A DNA stretch of 58,584 nt from Oceanobacter sp. 1_MG-2023 (GTDB lineage Bacteria > Pseudomonadota > Gammaproteobacteria > Pseudomonadales > Oceanobacteraceae), in NCBI RefSeq assembly GCF_030689025.1, contig NZ_JAUYWA010000024.1, forward strand, positions 1 through 58,584. The letters are read 5' to 3'. The first letter of the stretch is position 1, and every line of letters begins with the position of its first letter. Shown one piece after another: positions 37,401 through 46,459 of the stretch. The notes beneath the pieces are model-generated. The model was not told where the DNA came from and searched no databases. It worked only from the letters and a program-made list of their open reading frames with translations. The position numbers and the translations under genes were made by a program.

Positions 37401-38587
37401 TCTTTACCCGGTTGGATGTCTGGGATATGGCACCCGGCCCAACTCATGTTATTGCCCAGCAGAACTGGGGGGAATGGCAAACCCGTATCGATAGTGAACT
37501 GATGGCCGGTGATGTGGTGCTGAGTGCCGGGAGTGATCCTGTGCAGATGACACTGGAATATCTGCATATGCCACAAACGGATGACGTGGTGAAAGAGCCT
37601 GGCCAGCGGGGTTCACTGCTGGGTGAAGTACCGCTTGATCAGCAGCTGACAGCGGTATTGGCCGACGATACCTTGCTGGATATGGTACCGGCAGACTTGT
37701 TACCAATGGATATCCAGATTGCCGAGATGATTATCGGGAGCCGTAATTTGGGCCGCTGGTCTCTGAGCAGTCGTCCCATTGAAAAAGGGCTGGCATTGAC
37801 GATCAATGATAGCGATATGAAAGGTCTGAAATTCAATGGAGATATTCGTTGGCTGCAGGAAAAGGATGGCCACCGTACTTATGTCGATATGCTTAAAGTG
37901 CGCGGCAAGGATATTGGCAAGGTGCAGCAAGCCTTCCGGCAAGAGCCCATCATTGATGGCAAGGAGTTGACGGCCTCAGCCAGCCTGGAATGGCGAGGAT
38001 CGCCACTGGCGTTTAACCCGGTGAGTCTGCAGGGGTTGGTGAGCTTGCGTATTAATGATGGCGTCTGGAAAACCGAAGGAACCGGCGCATTAAAAGCATT
38101 TGGTATTCTGAACTTCAATTCCATTTCCCGCCGCTTGCAACTGGATTTTTCCGATTTGTATCAGTCCGGTATGGCGTTTGATGTGATGAAAGCCAAGGCT
38201 GATATCGTGGATGGCACCTTGACCTTCTCTGAGCCATTGGTGGTGGATGGCCCTGGAGCCAAATTTCTTGTATCGGGCAATACCAATCTGGTGACAGAGA
38301 CTCTGGATATGAAATTGGCCGTCACCTTCCCGGTGACCGGCTCCTTGCCGCTGGTGGCGGTGTTGGCTGGGTTTGCGCCTCAAATTGCCGGAGCGATTTA
38401 TGTCACGGAAAAACTGATTGGTGACGAATTGGAAAAATTCACCAGTGCCAGCTACGACATTACCGGGCGCTGGAGCACCCCGAAAATGAAAATCCGTCAG
38501 GCCTTTGACAATGATGTGGACGGCAAAAAAAGTCGCAGTTTCAAACAGCGTTTCCTGAGTATTTTTGGACTGGAGGAATCCCGATGA
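34496..38587 (+). CDS. yhdP: YhdP, AsmA-like inter-membrane lipid transport protein
   Basis: 1363 residues, the family's usual large size. One N-terminal membrane helix (about 10-30) precedes a long periplasmic part of repeated beta strands. A low-complexity Ala/Ser/Gly insert is near residue 930. The conserved C-terminal part ends with ITGRWSTPKMKIR. With TamB and YdbH, YhdP is thought to bridge the periplasm and carry phospholipids to the outer membrane. AGGA precedes the ATG. It follows rng by eight bases and overlaps the nitrilase start (ATGA). Confidence 0.93.
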   Translation: MRFLGACWTQLWITLVVGLVMTALYTSAGRQLIPLVESWHPDIEQQLTQQLGQPVVIGKVEGDWRYLSPIVRLRDIVVGVAPDQVSLRRVELELDVSASAFYQLPVFKRIEVEGLELPLRRAPQQWFIGQNWALSWQQPSNTGTDSTAASPAASGTSQSLGPRQSEQRPLWARLLELQQRMEITDSHIQLQNANGKVDQLQIEQLLWRHQGGSQSILGKLSWGREQLADITLNAVLDGQVWPWREQNGEVFAYVEPQSWTRWIPNDLPMELVFNQLDAGADVWLKIHNGELSQVYADLNIEQLELTTREQPLSLSEGRIQLGGEHHGDDWHMRIMPDLGDAVPVHDFTISAISLPEQSRGWQLGLAQLEISQAIGYLLEHGLLPDPFDRYLGNIQPGGQAQDVRISFLPEAETNDAIDVRAQLQNIHGSAYQGIPGMKGLNGHVHLQPTVGRIDFKDQTATIDLQGVYDEPWSLSGLSGAFHWRIQPEESRIWLTGLQARWQHLQLRSELSMTLPSRASGRDSRFSLLLGMPRATMTDRSRLLPDLLDPEVRHWLDTALLSGKLSNGAFLLDGVLDEERPDNSLTTQLYMDVQRGELKYLEGWPVVGNVTGRVLLDTPSVDAWVDGADTLGGHIEKGAHIRLRSGADHSTRLLLNGRLNGDSGAALRYFTDTPLQEVVGHAFDHWQGQGSLQAVMAMDMALGDDSGDPEMRIEAQLDDNQLRLDDLNLEITGLTGALVYDSIAGLSSPRMEGHVMGGDMVAKMTSKPLPNGFSTQLRADGRATMAAFKQWLPMFLLDPVTGDLGYQATLDLNTTSGDVRFALDTNLDGTLIDYPAPLGKAAADASHPLHVTVRPGRETRISMNYDDRIRGVFALDDQGLNRGQVYLGKSEPFLPSDSGVEIRGQLDTPVNAEEWWDMWLRLEPLALAEEAASSTAAAGSGPAAEQPDSDTNAGTRSSTSENPLRLVDLIFTRLDVWDMAPGPTHVIAQQNWGEWQTRIDSELMAGDVVLSAGSDPVQMTLEYLHMPQTDDVVKEPGQRGSLLGEVPLDQQLTAVLADDTLLDMVPADLLPMDIQIAEMIIGSRNLGRWSLSSRPIEKGLALTINDSDMKGLKFNGDIRWLQEKDGHRTYVDMLKVRGKDIGKVQQAFRQEPIIDGKELTASASLEWRGSPLAFNPVSLQGLVSLRINDGVWKTEGTGALKAFGILNFNSISRRLQLDFSDLYQSGMAFDVMKAKADIVDGTLTFSEPLVVDGPGAKFLVSGNTNLVTETLDMKLAVTFPVTGSLPLVAVLAGFAPQIAGAIYVTEKLIGDELEKFTSASYDITGRWSTPKMKIRQAFDNDVDGKKSRSFKQRFLSIFGLEESR

Positions 38588-39384
38588 CGAAAGTGGCAGC
38601 AATCCAGATGAACAGTCTGGCAGCACCAGAAGATAATTTTCAACAAGCCGTGACTCTGTTGAGGCAAGCCAAAGAAGAAGGAGCAGTGCTGGCATTACTG
38701 CCAGAAATGTTTCTCAGTATGGACGGTAAATGTTATCAGGATCTGGCCCGGGAGCTGAGCTGGGTGGATCGGCTGGGTGACGTGGCGCGTGATCTAGGGC
38801 TGTGGCTGGTGGCTGGTGCCATCCCGCAACCGGCACCTGATCCTGCGGAGCCTCGGCTCCGCTCTGCCTGTCTGGTATTTGACGATCAGGGAGAGCTGGT
38901 CGCTCGTTACGACAAAGTACATTTGTTTGATGTGGCGGTGGGTGACTCTCAGGGCCAGTATCGAGAATCTGAACGCTTTTGCCCCGGCGACGCGGTGGTG
39001 GTGGTGGATACACCAGCAGGCCGTTTGGGGCTGAGTATCTGCTATGACCTGCGGTTTGCCGAGTTATACCGGCTGTTACGGGAACAAGGGGCAGAGTTGC
39101 TGGCAGTACCAGCAGCCTTTACATGGAAAACCGGAGCGGCTCATTGGGATGTCTTGCTACGCGCTCGTGCTATTGAGCAGCAATGTTATCTGATTGCCGC
39201 CAATCAGTGTGGCTGGCACGATCGCAAGCGCCAGACCTGGGGGCACAGTCAGATTGTTGATCCGTGGGGTACGCCGTTAGCGGTGCTTGAGGAAGAGCCG
39301 GGCGTTGTCTGTCAGACGATTGATCTGGAGGAATTGCGGCGCTTGCGTCAGAACATGCCAGTGGCAGAGCACCGGCGGTTCTGA
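38584..39384 (+). CDS. Carbon-nitrogen hydrolase (Nit/omega-amidase-like)
   Basis: 266 residues of the nitrilase superfamily. The catalytic triad is visible: Glu in LALLPEMFLS, Lys in ARYDKVHLFD, and Cys in LSICYDLRFAEL. The pattern fits bacterial Nit1-like proteins that repair deaminated glutathione, as encoded beside yhdP in related genomes; other amide substrates are possible. The start overlaps the yhdP stop. In relatives tldD normally comes next; here the next gene is yjgA on the other strand. Confidence 0.88.
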   Translation: MTKVAAIQMNSLAAPEDNFQQAVTLLRQAKEEGAVLALLPEMFLSMDGKCYQDLARELSWVDRLGDVARDLGLWLVAGAIPQPAPDPAEPRLRSACLVFDDQGELVARYDKVHLFDVAVGDSQGQYRESERFCPGDAVVVVDTPAGRLGLSICYDLRFAELYRLLREQGAELLAVPAAFTWKTGAAHWDVLLRARAIEQQCYLIAANQCGWHDRKRQTWGHSQIVDPWGTPLAVLEEEPGVVCQTIDLEELRRLRQNMPVAEHRRF

Positions 39385-39394
39385 TCAGAGAGGG

Positions 39395-39907
39395 CTATTC
39401 CGTTTCGGTTTTGATAAATTGGAACAGGCTTTTATAGGCCTTGCCGGGCTGGGCATTGTCTCCAGCCATCTCCTTTTGGGCATTACGCACCAGGTTACGC
39501 AGTTGCTGGCGATCAATCTGCGGGTACTGATCGATAAAGTCATTCAGGCCGCTGTTGTCTTGCAGTAGCCGGGTACGCCACATTTCATACTGGCGCTGGC
39601 GTCGGCCGTAGGCATCGCTGGATGGGTCCATCAGGTCGATTTTTTCCTGGATGCCGACGATGTCTTCATCTCGCATCACGCGGCCGATGTACTGCAAGTG
39701 ACGGCGTTTGGCACCATGTTGTTTGATGCGGCGGCTTTCTTCCAGAGCGGCATGCAGCACATCACTGATGGGCATATCGTTCCATAGTGATGGGTTCAGT
39801 TCGGTCAGTCGTTCTCCGAGTGCTTGCCAGCGCTCGGCTTCCCGTTTCATTTCAGATTTGCTGACCAGCTCGTATTCTTCATCTGGCTGGGAGTCAAAGT
39901 CGCTCAT
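39395..39907 (-). CDS. darP: Ribosome-associated protein DarP (YjgA, DUF615)
   Basis: 170 residues, highly charged and helical. Motifs EEYELVSKSEMKREAERWQAL at the N-terminus, ALEESRRIKQHGAKRRHLQYIGRVMR in the middle, and QLRNLVRNAQKE near the end are typical. It binds late 50S assembly intermediates near the peptidyl transferase centre. In relatives it lies between tldD and pmbA, which are both absent here. It converges on the nitrilase gene with ten bases between. Confidence 0.93.
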   Translation of the reverse strand: MSDFDSQPDEEYELVSKSEMKREAERWQALGERLTELNPSLWNDMPISDVLHAALEESRRIKQHGAKRRHLQYIGRVMRDEDIVGIQEKIDLMDPSSDAYGRRQRQYEMWRTRLLQDNSGLNDFIDQYPQIDRQQLRNLVRNAQKEMAGDNAQPGKAYKSLFQFIKTETE

Positions 39908-39986
39908 ACAAGGTTGCTCATTATGGTTCCGACCGTAGTCGCTAAAATGGTGTGCAAGGGATGATCCATAAGGATACCCGGCACAT

Positions 39987-41345
39987 CTAGATATAAATCA
40001 GGGTAGCCAGTCCGAGGAATGACATAAAGCCAACCACATCGGTGACCGTCGTCAGGATAACACCACCGGCCAAGGCGGGATCAATACCACGGGCCTTGAG
40101 AATTTGCGGCAATGCGGCACCCACCACAGCAGCAGCCATCAGATTGATAATAATCGCGGCGGACATGATCAGTGACAGCTTGATGTCGTTGAACCATACC
40201 CAGGCCATAATCGCAATAATGATGGCCCACAACCCGCCGTTGAGGGCTGCGACCAATAATTCACGATGAAAAAGCCAGCGGAAGTTGGCACCACTGAGAT
40301 GCCCGAGTGCCTGGCCGCGAATCACCAGTGTCAGTACCTGGCTGCCGGCAATACCGCCCATGCTGGCGACAATCGGCATCAGTACCGCCAAAGCAACAAC
40401 GGCTTCAATGGCTTTGTCAAACAGACCGATAACCGCAGAAGCAATAAAGGCGGTAATCAGATTGATGCCCAGCCAGACCGCGCGCCGGCGGGCGGTTTTG
40501 AGCACCGGGGCGAAGGTGTCTTCATCATCGTCGAGACCGGCCATGCTCATTAATGAGTGGTCGGCGGTTTCCCGGATCACATCCACCACGTCATCAATGG
40601 TGATACGGCCAAGCAGCATGCCATTGGCATCCACCACCGGGGCCGATACCAGATCATGGCGTTCAAAGAGCTTGGCGACTTCCGTTTCATGCTGGGTTGC
40701 CTGGATCACCATGATCCTGCCGGTAGACATTACTTCGCGCACGGTTTGTTGGGGGTCACTCACCAACAGTTTGCGGATAGGCAAGGCACCGATAAATTCG
40801 TTTTGCCGGTTCACCACCAGAAGGTTGTCGGTCATGTCTGGCAGCGACTGGTGACGACGCAGATAGCGCAGCACAACATCCAGAGTAATATCCGGACGAA
40901 TCGTGATGGTGTCGGTGTTCATCAGACCACCGGCGCTGTCTTCCGGGTAGCCCAGAATGGCTTCAACCCGGGCGCGATCCTGGTGGTCCATCGAGCTCAG
41001 AATTTCCTGGGTCACTTGCTCAGGAAGTTGCTGGAGCATATCGGCGATGTCATCGGAATCGAGGTCAGCGGTGGCATCGACCACCTGCTCTGCGCTCATG
41101 TCGCTGAGGAACTGACTCTGGATATCGATCGACAGGTATTGCAGTACCTCACCTTCGATGCCTTTGTCGACCAGCTCCCAGATGACTTTCCGGGCTTTGG
41201 GCGGGGAGGATTCGATCAGGTGGGCGACATCAACAGGGGCCAGGCCGGAGTTGATGATCCGGCGTACGCGTGCCATGGCACCGGACTCGAGCGCTTCGTT
41301 CAGGCTGTTGAGTTTGGATCTGGCCTTTTCGCTGAGTTCTGCCAT
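39987..41345 (-). CDS. mgtE: Magnesium transporter MgtE
   Basis: 452 residues. A cytoplasmic MgtE-N domain (about 25-130) contains VAHLIESSPPKARKVIWELV. Two CBS domains (about 130-255) act as the Mg sensor, and five membrane helices (about 280-452) form the pore. The pore motif reads PIVASMGGIAGSQ, and a conserved Asp is in TTVTDVVGF. It is a Mg-gated channel for Mg2+ entry. The ATG at 41345 is chosen; the frame continues upstream to 41390 without family match. Confidence 0.94.
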   Translation of the reverse strand: MAELSEKARSKLNSLNEALESGAMARVRRIINSGLAPVDVAHLIESSPPKARKVIWELVDKGIEGEVLQYLSIDIQSQFLSDMSAEQVVDATADLDSDDIADMLQQLPEQVTQEILSSMDHQDRARVEAILGYPEDSAGGLMNTDTITIRPDITLDVVLRYLRRHQSLPDMTDNLLVVNRQNEFIGALPIRKLLVSDPQQTVREVMSTGRIMVIQATQHETEVAKLFERHDLVSAPVVDANGMLLGRITIDDVVDVIRETADHSLMSMAGLDDDEDTFAPVLKTARRRAVWLGINLITAFIASAVIGLFDKAIEAVVALAVLMPIVASMGGIAGSQVLTLVIRGQALGHLSGANFRWLFHRELLVAALNGGLWAIIIAIMAWVWFNDIKLSLIMSAAIIINLMAAAVVGAALPQILKARGIDPALAGGVILTTVTDVVGFMSFLGLATLIYI

Positions 41346-41495
41346 GGAAGCCCCGGTACGGAGTGAATGACTGATTCTAGCCTGAATCACCGAGTGTGGC
41401 TATCCGGGGAATACTGAAACTACTCGCATTGATATCGCTAGTGATTTGATTTTATAGGAAACTTTGATTGTTGGAGGAAGTGTTCTGGGAAATAT

Positions 41496-41512
41496 GGCGG
41501 TCGTTGACCGCC
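41496..41512 (-). terminator. Hairpin after ptsO
   Basis: A perfect seven-base-pair stem GGCGGTC-GTT-GACCGCC lies 50 bases past the end of the rpoN-ptsO cluster. The following minus-strand sequence (ATATTTCCC) has little T-run. Confidence 0.45.
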
Positions 41513-41561
41513 GTTGTTGGAGACAAGAACAGGTCAGCTATCGAACGGCTGTCAGGTGTTT

Positions 41562-41831
41562 TTATTCACCCTCATCAAAGCGACGATTGATCAGGTCGCA
41601 GAGTGCGTCCAGTGCTGCCTGGGCATCCTGGCCCTCTGCTTCGATATAAAGATCGGTACCCTTGCTGGCGGCGAGCATCATCACGGCCATGATACTTTTG
41701 GCATCGACCATGCGGTTTGGATAACCCACCTTGATGGTTGCGCCGTAGCTGGCCGCGGTTGATACCAGTTTGGCGGCTGCCCGTGCGTGTAAACCCAGCT
41801 TGTTGATGATGGTGATTTGCGTGTTAACCAT
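41562..41831 (-). CDS. ptsO: Phosphocarrier protein NPr
   Basis: 89 residues of the HPr family. The phosphorylated His is in NKLGLHARAAAKLV and the regulatory-type Ser in DAKSIMAVMMLAASKG. Its place after rapZ and ptsN marks it as the nitrogen PTS phosphocarrier, which moves phosphate from PtsP to PtsN. The ATG at 41831 is preceded by GGGAG. It is the last gene of the cluster. Confidence 0.93.
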   Translation of the reverse strand: MVNTQITIINKLGLHARAAAKLVSTAASYGATIKVGYPNRMVDAKSIMAVMMLAASKGTDLYIEAEGQDAQAALDALCDLINRRFDEGE

Positions 41832-41869
41832 CCAGGCTCCCGAAACGATTGGATTGTGGGTAATAAGCA

Positions 41870-42742
41870 TCAGTGGCTGTGATGGGCAGCAGACCTGAGC
41901 TCGCGGTGACGTACCTGTACATTGCCAAATTCTTGTTTGAAGGCTGCAGTCAGGCGTTCTGATAAATACACTGAGCGATGTTGACCGCCAGTGCAGCCAA
42001 TGGCAATGGTCAGGTAGCTGCGGTTATTTTCGGCAAAACGGGGTAACCAGCGCAACAGGTAAGTACGGATGTCATCAAACAGTTCGGTGACTTCCGGCTG
42101 GCTGGATAAAAAATCGATAATCGCCTGATCCTGTCCGGTCAGAGGACGTAATTCATGTTGCCAGTAGGGGTTGGGCAGGTTGCGGACATCAAATACAAAA
42201 TCGGCATCCAGAGGAATCCCCTGCTTGAAGCCAAAGGACTGGAACAGAATGGCCATATCCGGGGTGACTTTCTCGGCTACTCGCATTTTGATCAGGCTGC
42301 GCAGCTCATGGACTGACATGCGGGTGGTATCCAGCGTCAAGTCAGCCAGGTTGGCAACAGGTTCGAGCAATTCGGTTTCGCGCTCGATGGCTTCTGCCAA
42401 TGAGATATTGTCATTGGTGAGGGGGTGTTTGCGACGGGTGGAGCTGAAGCGTTGTAGCAGGACTTCTTCGGTGGCATCCAGAAATACAATATCGACCTGG
42501 CGATACTGTCCGGGTAAGCAGGTCAGTACCTGGGTCAGCTGTTCCATGGCGTCGGGCAAATTACGCACATCGACACTGACCGCGACATTGGCGCGTTTTT
42601 CGGCGCTGTAGGGTAAATCCGCCAGTGCGGGCAACAGATCAACCGGCAGGTTGTCGATGCAATAAAAACCGAGATCTTCGAGCACGGCCAAAGCGCTGGA
42701 CTTGCCTGAGCCAGAGCGGCCACTGATCACAACCAGGCGCAT
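41870..42742 (-). CDS. rapZ: RNase adapter protein RapZ
   Basis: 290 residues. The N-terminal nucleotide-binding domain has Walker A GRSGSGKSSAL (about 8-18) and FYCIDNLPVDLLP. The C-terminal domain has GCTGGQHRSVYLSERL, the RNA and metabolite-binding region. In E. coli RapZ directs RNase E to the sRNA GlmZ and so adjusts glucosamine-6-phosphate supply. It lies between ptsN and ptsO in the same orientation. Confidence 0.95.
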   Translation of the reverse strand: MRLVVISGRSGSGKSSALAVLEDLGFYCIDNLPVDLLPALADLPYSAEKRANVAVSVDVRNLPDAMEQLTQVLTCLPGQYRQVDIVFLDATEEVLLQRFSSTRRKHPLTNDNISLAEAIERETELLEPVANLADLTLDTTRMSVHELRSLIKMRVAEKVTPDMAILFQSFGFKQGIPLDADFVFDVRNLPNPYWQHELRPLTGQDQAIIDFLSSQPEVTELFDDIRTYLLRWLPRFAENNRSYLTIAIGCTGGQHRSVYLSERLTAAFKQEFGNVQVRHRELRSAAHHSH

Positions 42743-42766
42743 GATGCGGTCTCCGTATTGGTCTGG

Positions 42767-43225
42767 TTAGTGGTTGGCCAACGCTCGTTGGTACAGTTCC
42801 TGATCGCTGCTGGCACTACGCAATTGCTGACGGTAATCATTCTGACTGAAATTTTGCGCCAGTGTGGCGAGAATTTGCAGATGATCGTCCGTTGCTTCTT
42901 CAGGGACTAATAAAGCAAATACGAGGTCAACCGGTTGATGGTCAATGGCATCAAAATCGATGGCCTCTTGCAAGTGAAGTAACACGCCGACGGCTTGTTC
43001 GCATTGCCGTAAACGACAATGGGGGATTGCGATGCCTTCACCAATGCCAGTACTACCCAGACGTTCACGTCCAAGCAGGCGTTCAAACACTTCGTCCGAA
43101 CTGCTGCCGTCAACTTTTTCGGCAATCAGTCCGGCAAGAAACTCCAGCAATTTTTTTTTGCTGGTAATGGCGACGTCGGTACGGGTGCATTCTGGCAGTA
43201 GAATATCGGCAATCGCAATGCTCAT
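42767..43225 (-). CDS. ptsN: Nitrogen PTS EIIA component PtsN
   Basis: 152 residues. The phospho-accepting His is in GIAIPHCRL, in the EIIA-2 context LLGRERLGSTGIGEG. The protein starts at the ATG at 43225. PtsN regulates potassium transport, phosphate signalling and sigma54-linked genes in known species according to its phosphorylation by NPr. Confidence 0.95.
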   Translation of the reverse strand: MSIAIADILLPECTRTDVAITSKKKLLEFLAGLIAEKVDGSSSDEVFERLLGRERLGSTGIGEGIAIPHCRLRQCEQAVGVLLHLQEAIDFDAIDHQPVDLVFALLVPEEATDDHLQILATLAQNFSQNDYRQQLRSASSDQELYQRALANH

Positions 43226-43228
43226 AGG

Positions 43229-43531
43229 TCAACCTTGCCCGTGCTGTCGGGCAATCAGTTTTTCTTTGTGTTTCAGGAGTTGACGGTCCAGTTTGTCGGC
43301 CAGCAGATCAATGGCGGCATACATATCGTCGTGAGTTGAGGTGGCGTGAAAGTCAGCACCACTGGCATGCAGGGTGGCTTCTGCCTGTTGTCGGCCTTTT
43401 TCCAGGGTCAGTGTGATCTGGCCAGAAGTAATCGGGTCGACATGACGCTCAAGACGAACCAGTTTTTCCTTGACGTATGCTTCCATGGCTTCGGTCACTT
43501 CAACATGGTGTCCACTGATATTGATGCTCAT
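43229..43531 (-). CDS. hpf: Ribosome hibernation promoting factor, short form
   Basis: 100 residues, so without the C-terminal dimerisation domain of long HPF. The start MSINISGHHVEVTEAMEAYVKEKL and the segment DMYAAIDLLADKLDRQLLKHKEK are typical. It binds the 30S decoding region and helps form inactive 100S ribosomes in stationary phase. It ends three bases before the ptsN start. Confidence 0.95.
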   Translation of the reverse strand: MSINISGHHVEVTEAMEAYVKEKLVRLERHVDPITSGQITLTLEKGRQQAEATLHASGADFHATSTHDDMYAAIDLLADKLDRQLLKHKEKLIARQHGQG

Positions 43532-43581
43532 AAACGGCTCCTTATCGCTCGCTTGTATCGAACAGAGATCGACGCTATCGG

Positions 43582-45072
43582 TCAGATCAATTGTTTCCGC
43601 TCATTGGAAGGCGGAATCATCATGGCTTCACGGTATTTGGCCACCGTGCGGCGTGCAACCTGAATGCCCTTGTCGCCCAGCACAATGGCAATTTTGTTAT
43701 CACTCAGGGGTTTACGCGGATTTTCTTCGCTGATCAGTTTTTTGATCATGGCGCGAATGGCGGTGGATGAACATTCGCCACCGGCGTCAGTACTGACGTG
43801 GCTGGAGAAGAAATACTTCAGCTCGAAAATACCACGAGGTGTGTGCATGAATTTTTGCGTAGTGACCCGTGAAATGGTTGATTCATGCATACCAACGGCA
43901 TCGGCAATATCATGCAATACCAGAGGTTTCATGGCTTCTTCGCCCTGTTCAAAGAAGTCGATTTGGTACTCGACAATTTTGGTGGCGACTTTCAGCAGGG
44001 TTTCGTTGCGGCTTTGCAGGCTTTTGATAAACCAGCGCGCTTCTTGCAAATGGTCTTTGAGGAAGGCGTTGTCGGCACTGCTGTCGGAACGTCGCACCAG
44101 TGAGGCGTAGTCGGAGTTGACACGCAGCTTGGGGGCGATATCCGGGTTAAGCTCAACACGCCATTCATCACGGATATTACGAACAATCACGTCCGGTACC
44201 ACGTATTCCGACTGCTCGGAGCTGATATCAGCGCCCGGCTTGGGGTTGAGTTCTTTAACCAGACGCAGGACGGCTTTGAGGTCTTCTTCCTTGAGCCGGG
44301 TTTTGCGCATCAGGGTGGGGTAATCTTTACTGCCCAGCAGGGCGATGTAGTCGCCGATCACCAATTTGGCTTCTGCCAGCCAGGGTGTTTCGGCAGGTAG
44401 CTGGTTGAGCTGAAGAATCAGGCATTCACGCAGGTCGCGGGCAAAAACACCGGCGGGGTCAAACTGTTGCAAGCGTTTGAGGACGGCCTGGATTTCATCT
44501 TCTTCAATACCCAGTTCCGGGTCAATTGAACCGAGTATGTCGTCGATGGTGGTGTGCAGATAGCCATCGTCATCAACCCCGTCGATCAGCATGGTGGCGA
44601 TCTCGCGATCGGTGTCACTCATGGGAGTCAGGTTCAGCTGCCATTCAAGATGATCTTGCAGGTCGTCTGTGGTGGCATGACGGGAGTCATAATCAAAGTC
44701 GTCATCGCCAATCGGGCCAGAGCCTGAGGAAACCCCGGCCGTGGTCTGGAACGTATCATCCCAGTTGCTATCGACCGGCAGATCATCTGGCATCTTATCA
44801 TCAGACCATTGCTCACCCAGTTCCTGGGTGTCGGCATCGGTCGTGGCCGCTGTTGCGGTGACTTCCCTTTCCTGATCTGCATTGGTTTGCTGTGCATCCG
44901 GAAAGTCGTCGTGCTCGGACTCTTCGAATTCCAGCATGGGGTTGGAGTCCAGGGCTTCCTGGATTTCCTGTTGCAGATCGAGGGTAGACAATTGCAGCAG
45001 TCGAATTGCCTGTTGCAGCTGAGGGGTCATGGTCAGCTGCTGACCCATTTTTAACTGAAGCGATGCTTTCAT
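43582..45072 (-). CDS. rpoN: RNA polymerase sigma-54 factor
   Basis: 496 residues. Region I ([25 protein letters not shown]) contacts the activators. A long acidic region II (about 50-150, rich in Asp and Glu) is followed by the core-binding region. The helix-turn-helix reads [14 protein letters not shown]. The RpoN box [12 protein letters not shown] lies close to the C-terminus and binds the -24 element. It directs transcription dependent on AAA+ activators. Confidence 0.97.
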   Translation of the reverse strand: MKASLQLKMGQQLTMTPQLQQAIRLLQLSTLDLQQEIQEALDSNPMLEFEESEHDDFPDAQQTNADQEREVTATAATTDADTQELGEQWSDDKMPDDLPVDSNWDDTFQTTAGVSSGSGPIGDDDFDYDSRHATTDDLQDHLEWQLNLTPMSDTDREIATMLIDGVDDDGYLHTTIDDILGSIDPELGIEEDEIQAVLKRLQQFDPAGVFARDLRECLILQLNQLPAETPWLAEAKLVIGDYIALLGSKDYPTLMRKTRLKEEDLKAVLRLVKELNPKPGADISSEQSEYVVPDVIVRNIRDEWRVELNPDIAPKLRVNSDYASLVRRSDSSADNAFLKDHLQEARWFIKSLQSRNETLLKVATKIVEYQIDFFEQGEEAMKPLVLHDIADAVGMHESTISRVTTQKFMHTPRGIFELKYFFSSHVSTDAGGECSSTAIRAMIKKLISEENPRKPLSDNKIAIVLGDKGIQVARRTVAKYREAMMIPPSNERKQLI

Positions 45073-45200
45073 ACAGCGTTATTATTCATCGGTTGTCGGC
45101 ATGGTCTGTGCATTATACGCCAGCCTGTGAGACAGGGAATGCTTTTCATGGTGGCGAATGAAACAGCGCTGGGCATCATAGCCCTGCAAGCCGATAAGAT

Positions 45201-45926
45201 TCAAAGATGGAAGTCATGACCAAGGTAGATAGCCCGAACCTGTTCGTTGGCGAGTACATCATCAGCGCTGCCTTCGGCAATTATGTGTCCACCGCCTACG
45301 ATATAGGCTTTTTCACAAATTGCGAGAGTTTCGCGGACGTTGTGGTCAGTAATCAGTACGCCGATGCCACGTGCCTTGAGTTGACGAATGATATCCATAA
45401 TGTCAGCGACCGAGATCGGATCAACACCGGCAAAGGGTTCATCCAGCAAAATAAAGGAGGGTTCGGCGGCCAGGGCGCGAGCTATTTCGACCCGTCGTCG
45501 TTCGCCACCAGACAGGGCCATGCCGAGGCTGGTGCGAATGTGCTGAATGTGAAATTCATCCAGTAGCTGTTCCAGCTGTTGCTGACGTTGGGTTTTGTTC
45601 AGGTCTGACCGGGTTTCCATGATGGCCATGATATTGTCTTCGACGCTGAGTTTGCGGAAGATCGACGCTTCTTGTGGCAAGTAGCCAATGCCTTTCTGGG
45701 CGCGGCCGTGCATGGGCAGATGGCTGATATCGTCATCATCGATACTGACACGCCCTTTGTCGGCTTGTACCAAGTTGACAATCATATAGAAACAAGTGGT
45801 TTTACCTGCGCCGTTAGGGCCCAGCAAGCCAACAATCTGTCCGCTGCTGACCGCCAGGGAAACGTCCTTGACGACTTCGCGGCCGTTATAGCTTTTGGCC
45901 AGATGTTCAGCCTTGAGCGTTTTCAT
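45201..45926 (-). CDS. lptB: LPS export ABC transporter ATPase LptB
   Basis: 241 residues. Walker [11 protein letters not shown]-loop LPQEASIF, signature [15 protein letters not shown], Walker [14 protein letters not shown] and switch His in LITDHNVRE are all present. It powers LptFG to lift LPS from the inner membrane into the Lpt bridge. The start overlaps the lptA stop (ATGA). Confidence 0.97.
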   Translation of the reverse strand: MKTLKAEHLAKSYNGREVVKDVSLAVSSGQIVGLLGPNGAGKTTCFYMIVNLVQADKGRVSIDDDDISHLPMHGRAQKGIGYLPQEASIFRKLSVEDNIMAIMETRSDLNKTQRQQQLEQLLDEFHIQHIRTSLGMALSGGERRRVEIARALAAEPSFILLDEPFAGVDPISVADIMDIIRQLKARGIGVLITDHNVRETLAICEKAYIVGGGHIIAEGSADDVLANEQVRAIYLGHDFHL

Positions 45927-46459
45927 GGTTGTACGTCCGTGTTGGGCTGGGGTTGGATAATCACTTGAATACGCTGGTTGTCGTCAGCACCGCCAGTGCC
46001 ACTGCCGGATGTTTCTGAGCCACTGGCTGAGACGGTTTCCTGTTCAATGTCATAACGGATCAATTCGCCACTGAAGAGGTTGTTTTCCTGACGCAAGGCG
46101 GCGTCTCCCTTGAAGGCAATTTCCTTGCGGTCGGCGTAAAAATCAATACGTTTGGCCGTCGCTCTGGTGATCGGTTTGTCGCTGCTGACCTGTTGCTGGT
46201 AGCGAGCCGGTTGACCTTCGGCAATCGCTTGTTTGAGCGCCTTGCCATCCAGTATCAGTGTCAGACGATCGGACTCGATGGTCAGTGTGCCTTGCTTTAG
46301 TACGACATCGCCTTCGTAGACGACCATACCAGTCTTGCGATCGAGTTCGGCGCGGTCGGATTCGATGATCATTTCTTGTTGCCAGTCTTCAGGCAAAGCC
46401 TCGACCGTGGTCGCCAAGACACTGCCAAAGAACAGCAGGGCGGTCAGTTTATTGTACAT
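45923..46459 (-). CDS. lptA: LPS periplasmic bridge protein LptA
   Basis: 178 residues. A signal peptide ends near VEALP (about 22). The OstA-like jelly roll contains [25 protein letters not shown] and [21 protein letters not shown]. The last ~35 residues are a low-complexity Ser/Gly/Pro tail. It forms the filament that carries LPS across the periplasm between LptC and LptD. It overlaps lptC by 11 bases. Confidence 0.93.
   Translation of the reverse strand: MYNKLTALLFFGSVLATTVEALPEDWQQEMIIESDRAELDRKTGMVVYEGDVVLKQGTLTIESDRLTLILDGKALKQAIAEGQPARYQQQVSSDKPITRATAKRIDFYADRKEIAFKGDAALRQENNLFSGELIRYDIEQETVSASGSETSGSGTGGADDNQRIQVIIQPQPNTDVQP

Noticed and set aside
38090..38695. 201-codon - strand frame
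   Set aside because: Antisense to the end of yhdP and the start of the nitrilase gene.
40557..41366. 269-codon + strand frame
   Set aside because: Lies wholly antisense to mgtE, His/Gln-rich, no ribosome-binding site; a shadow of the real gene.
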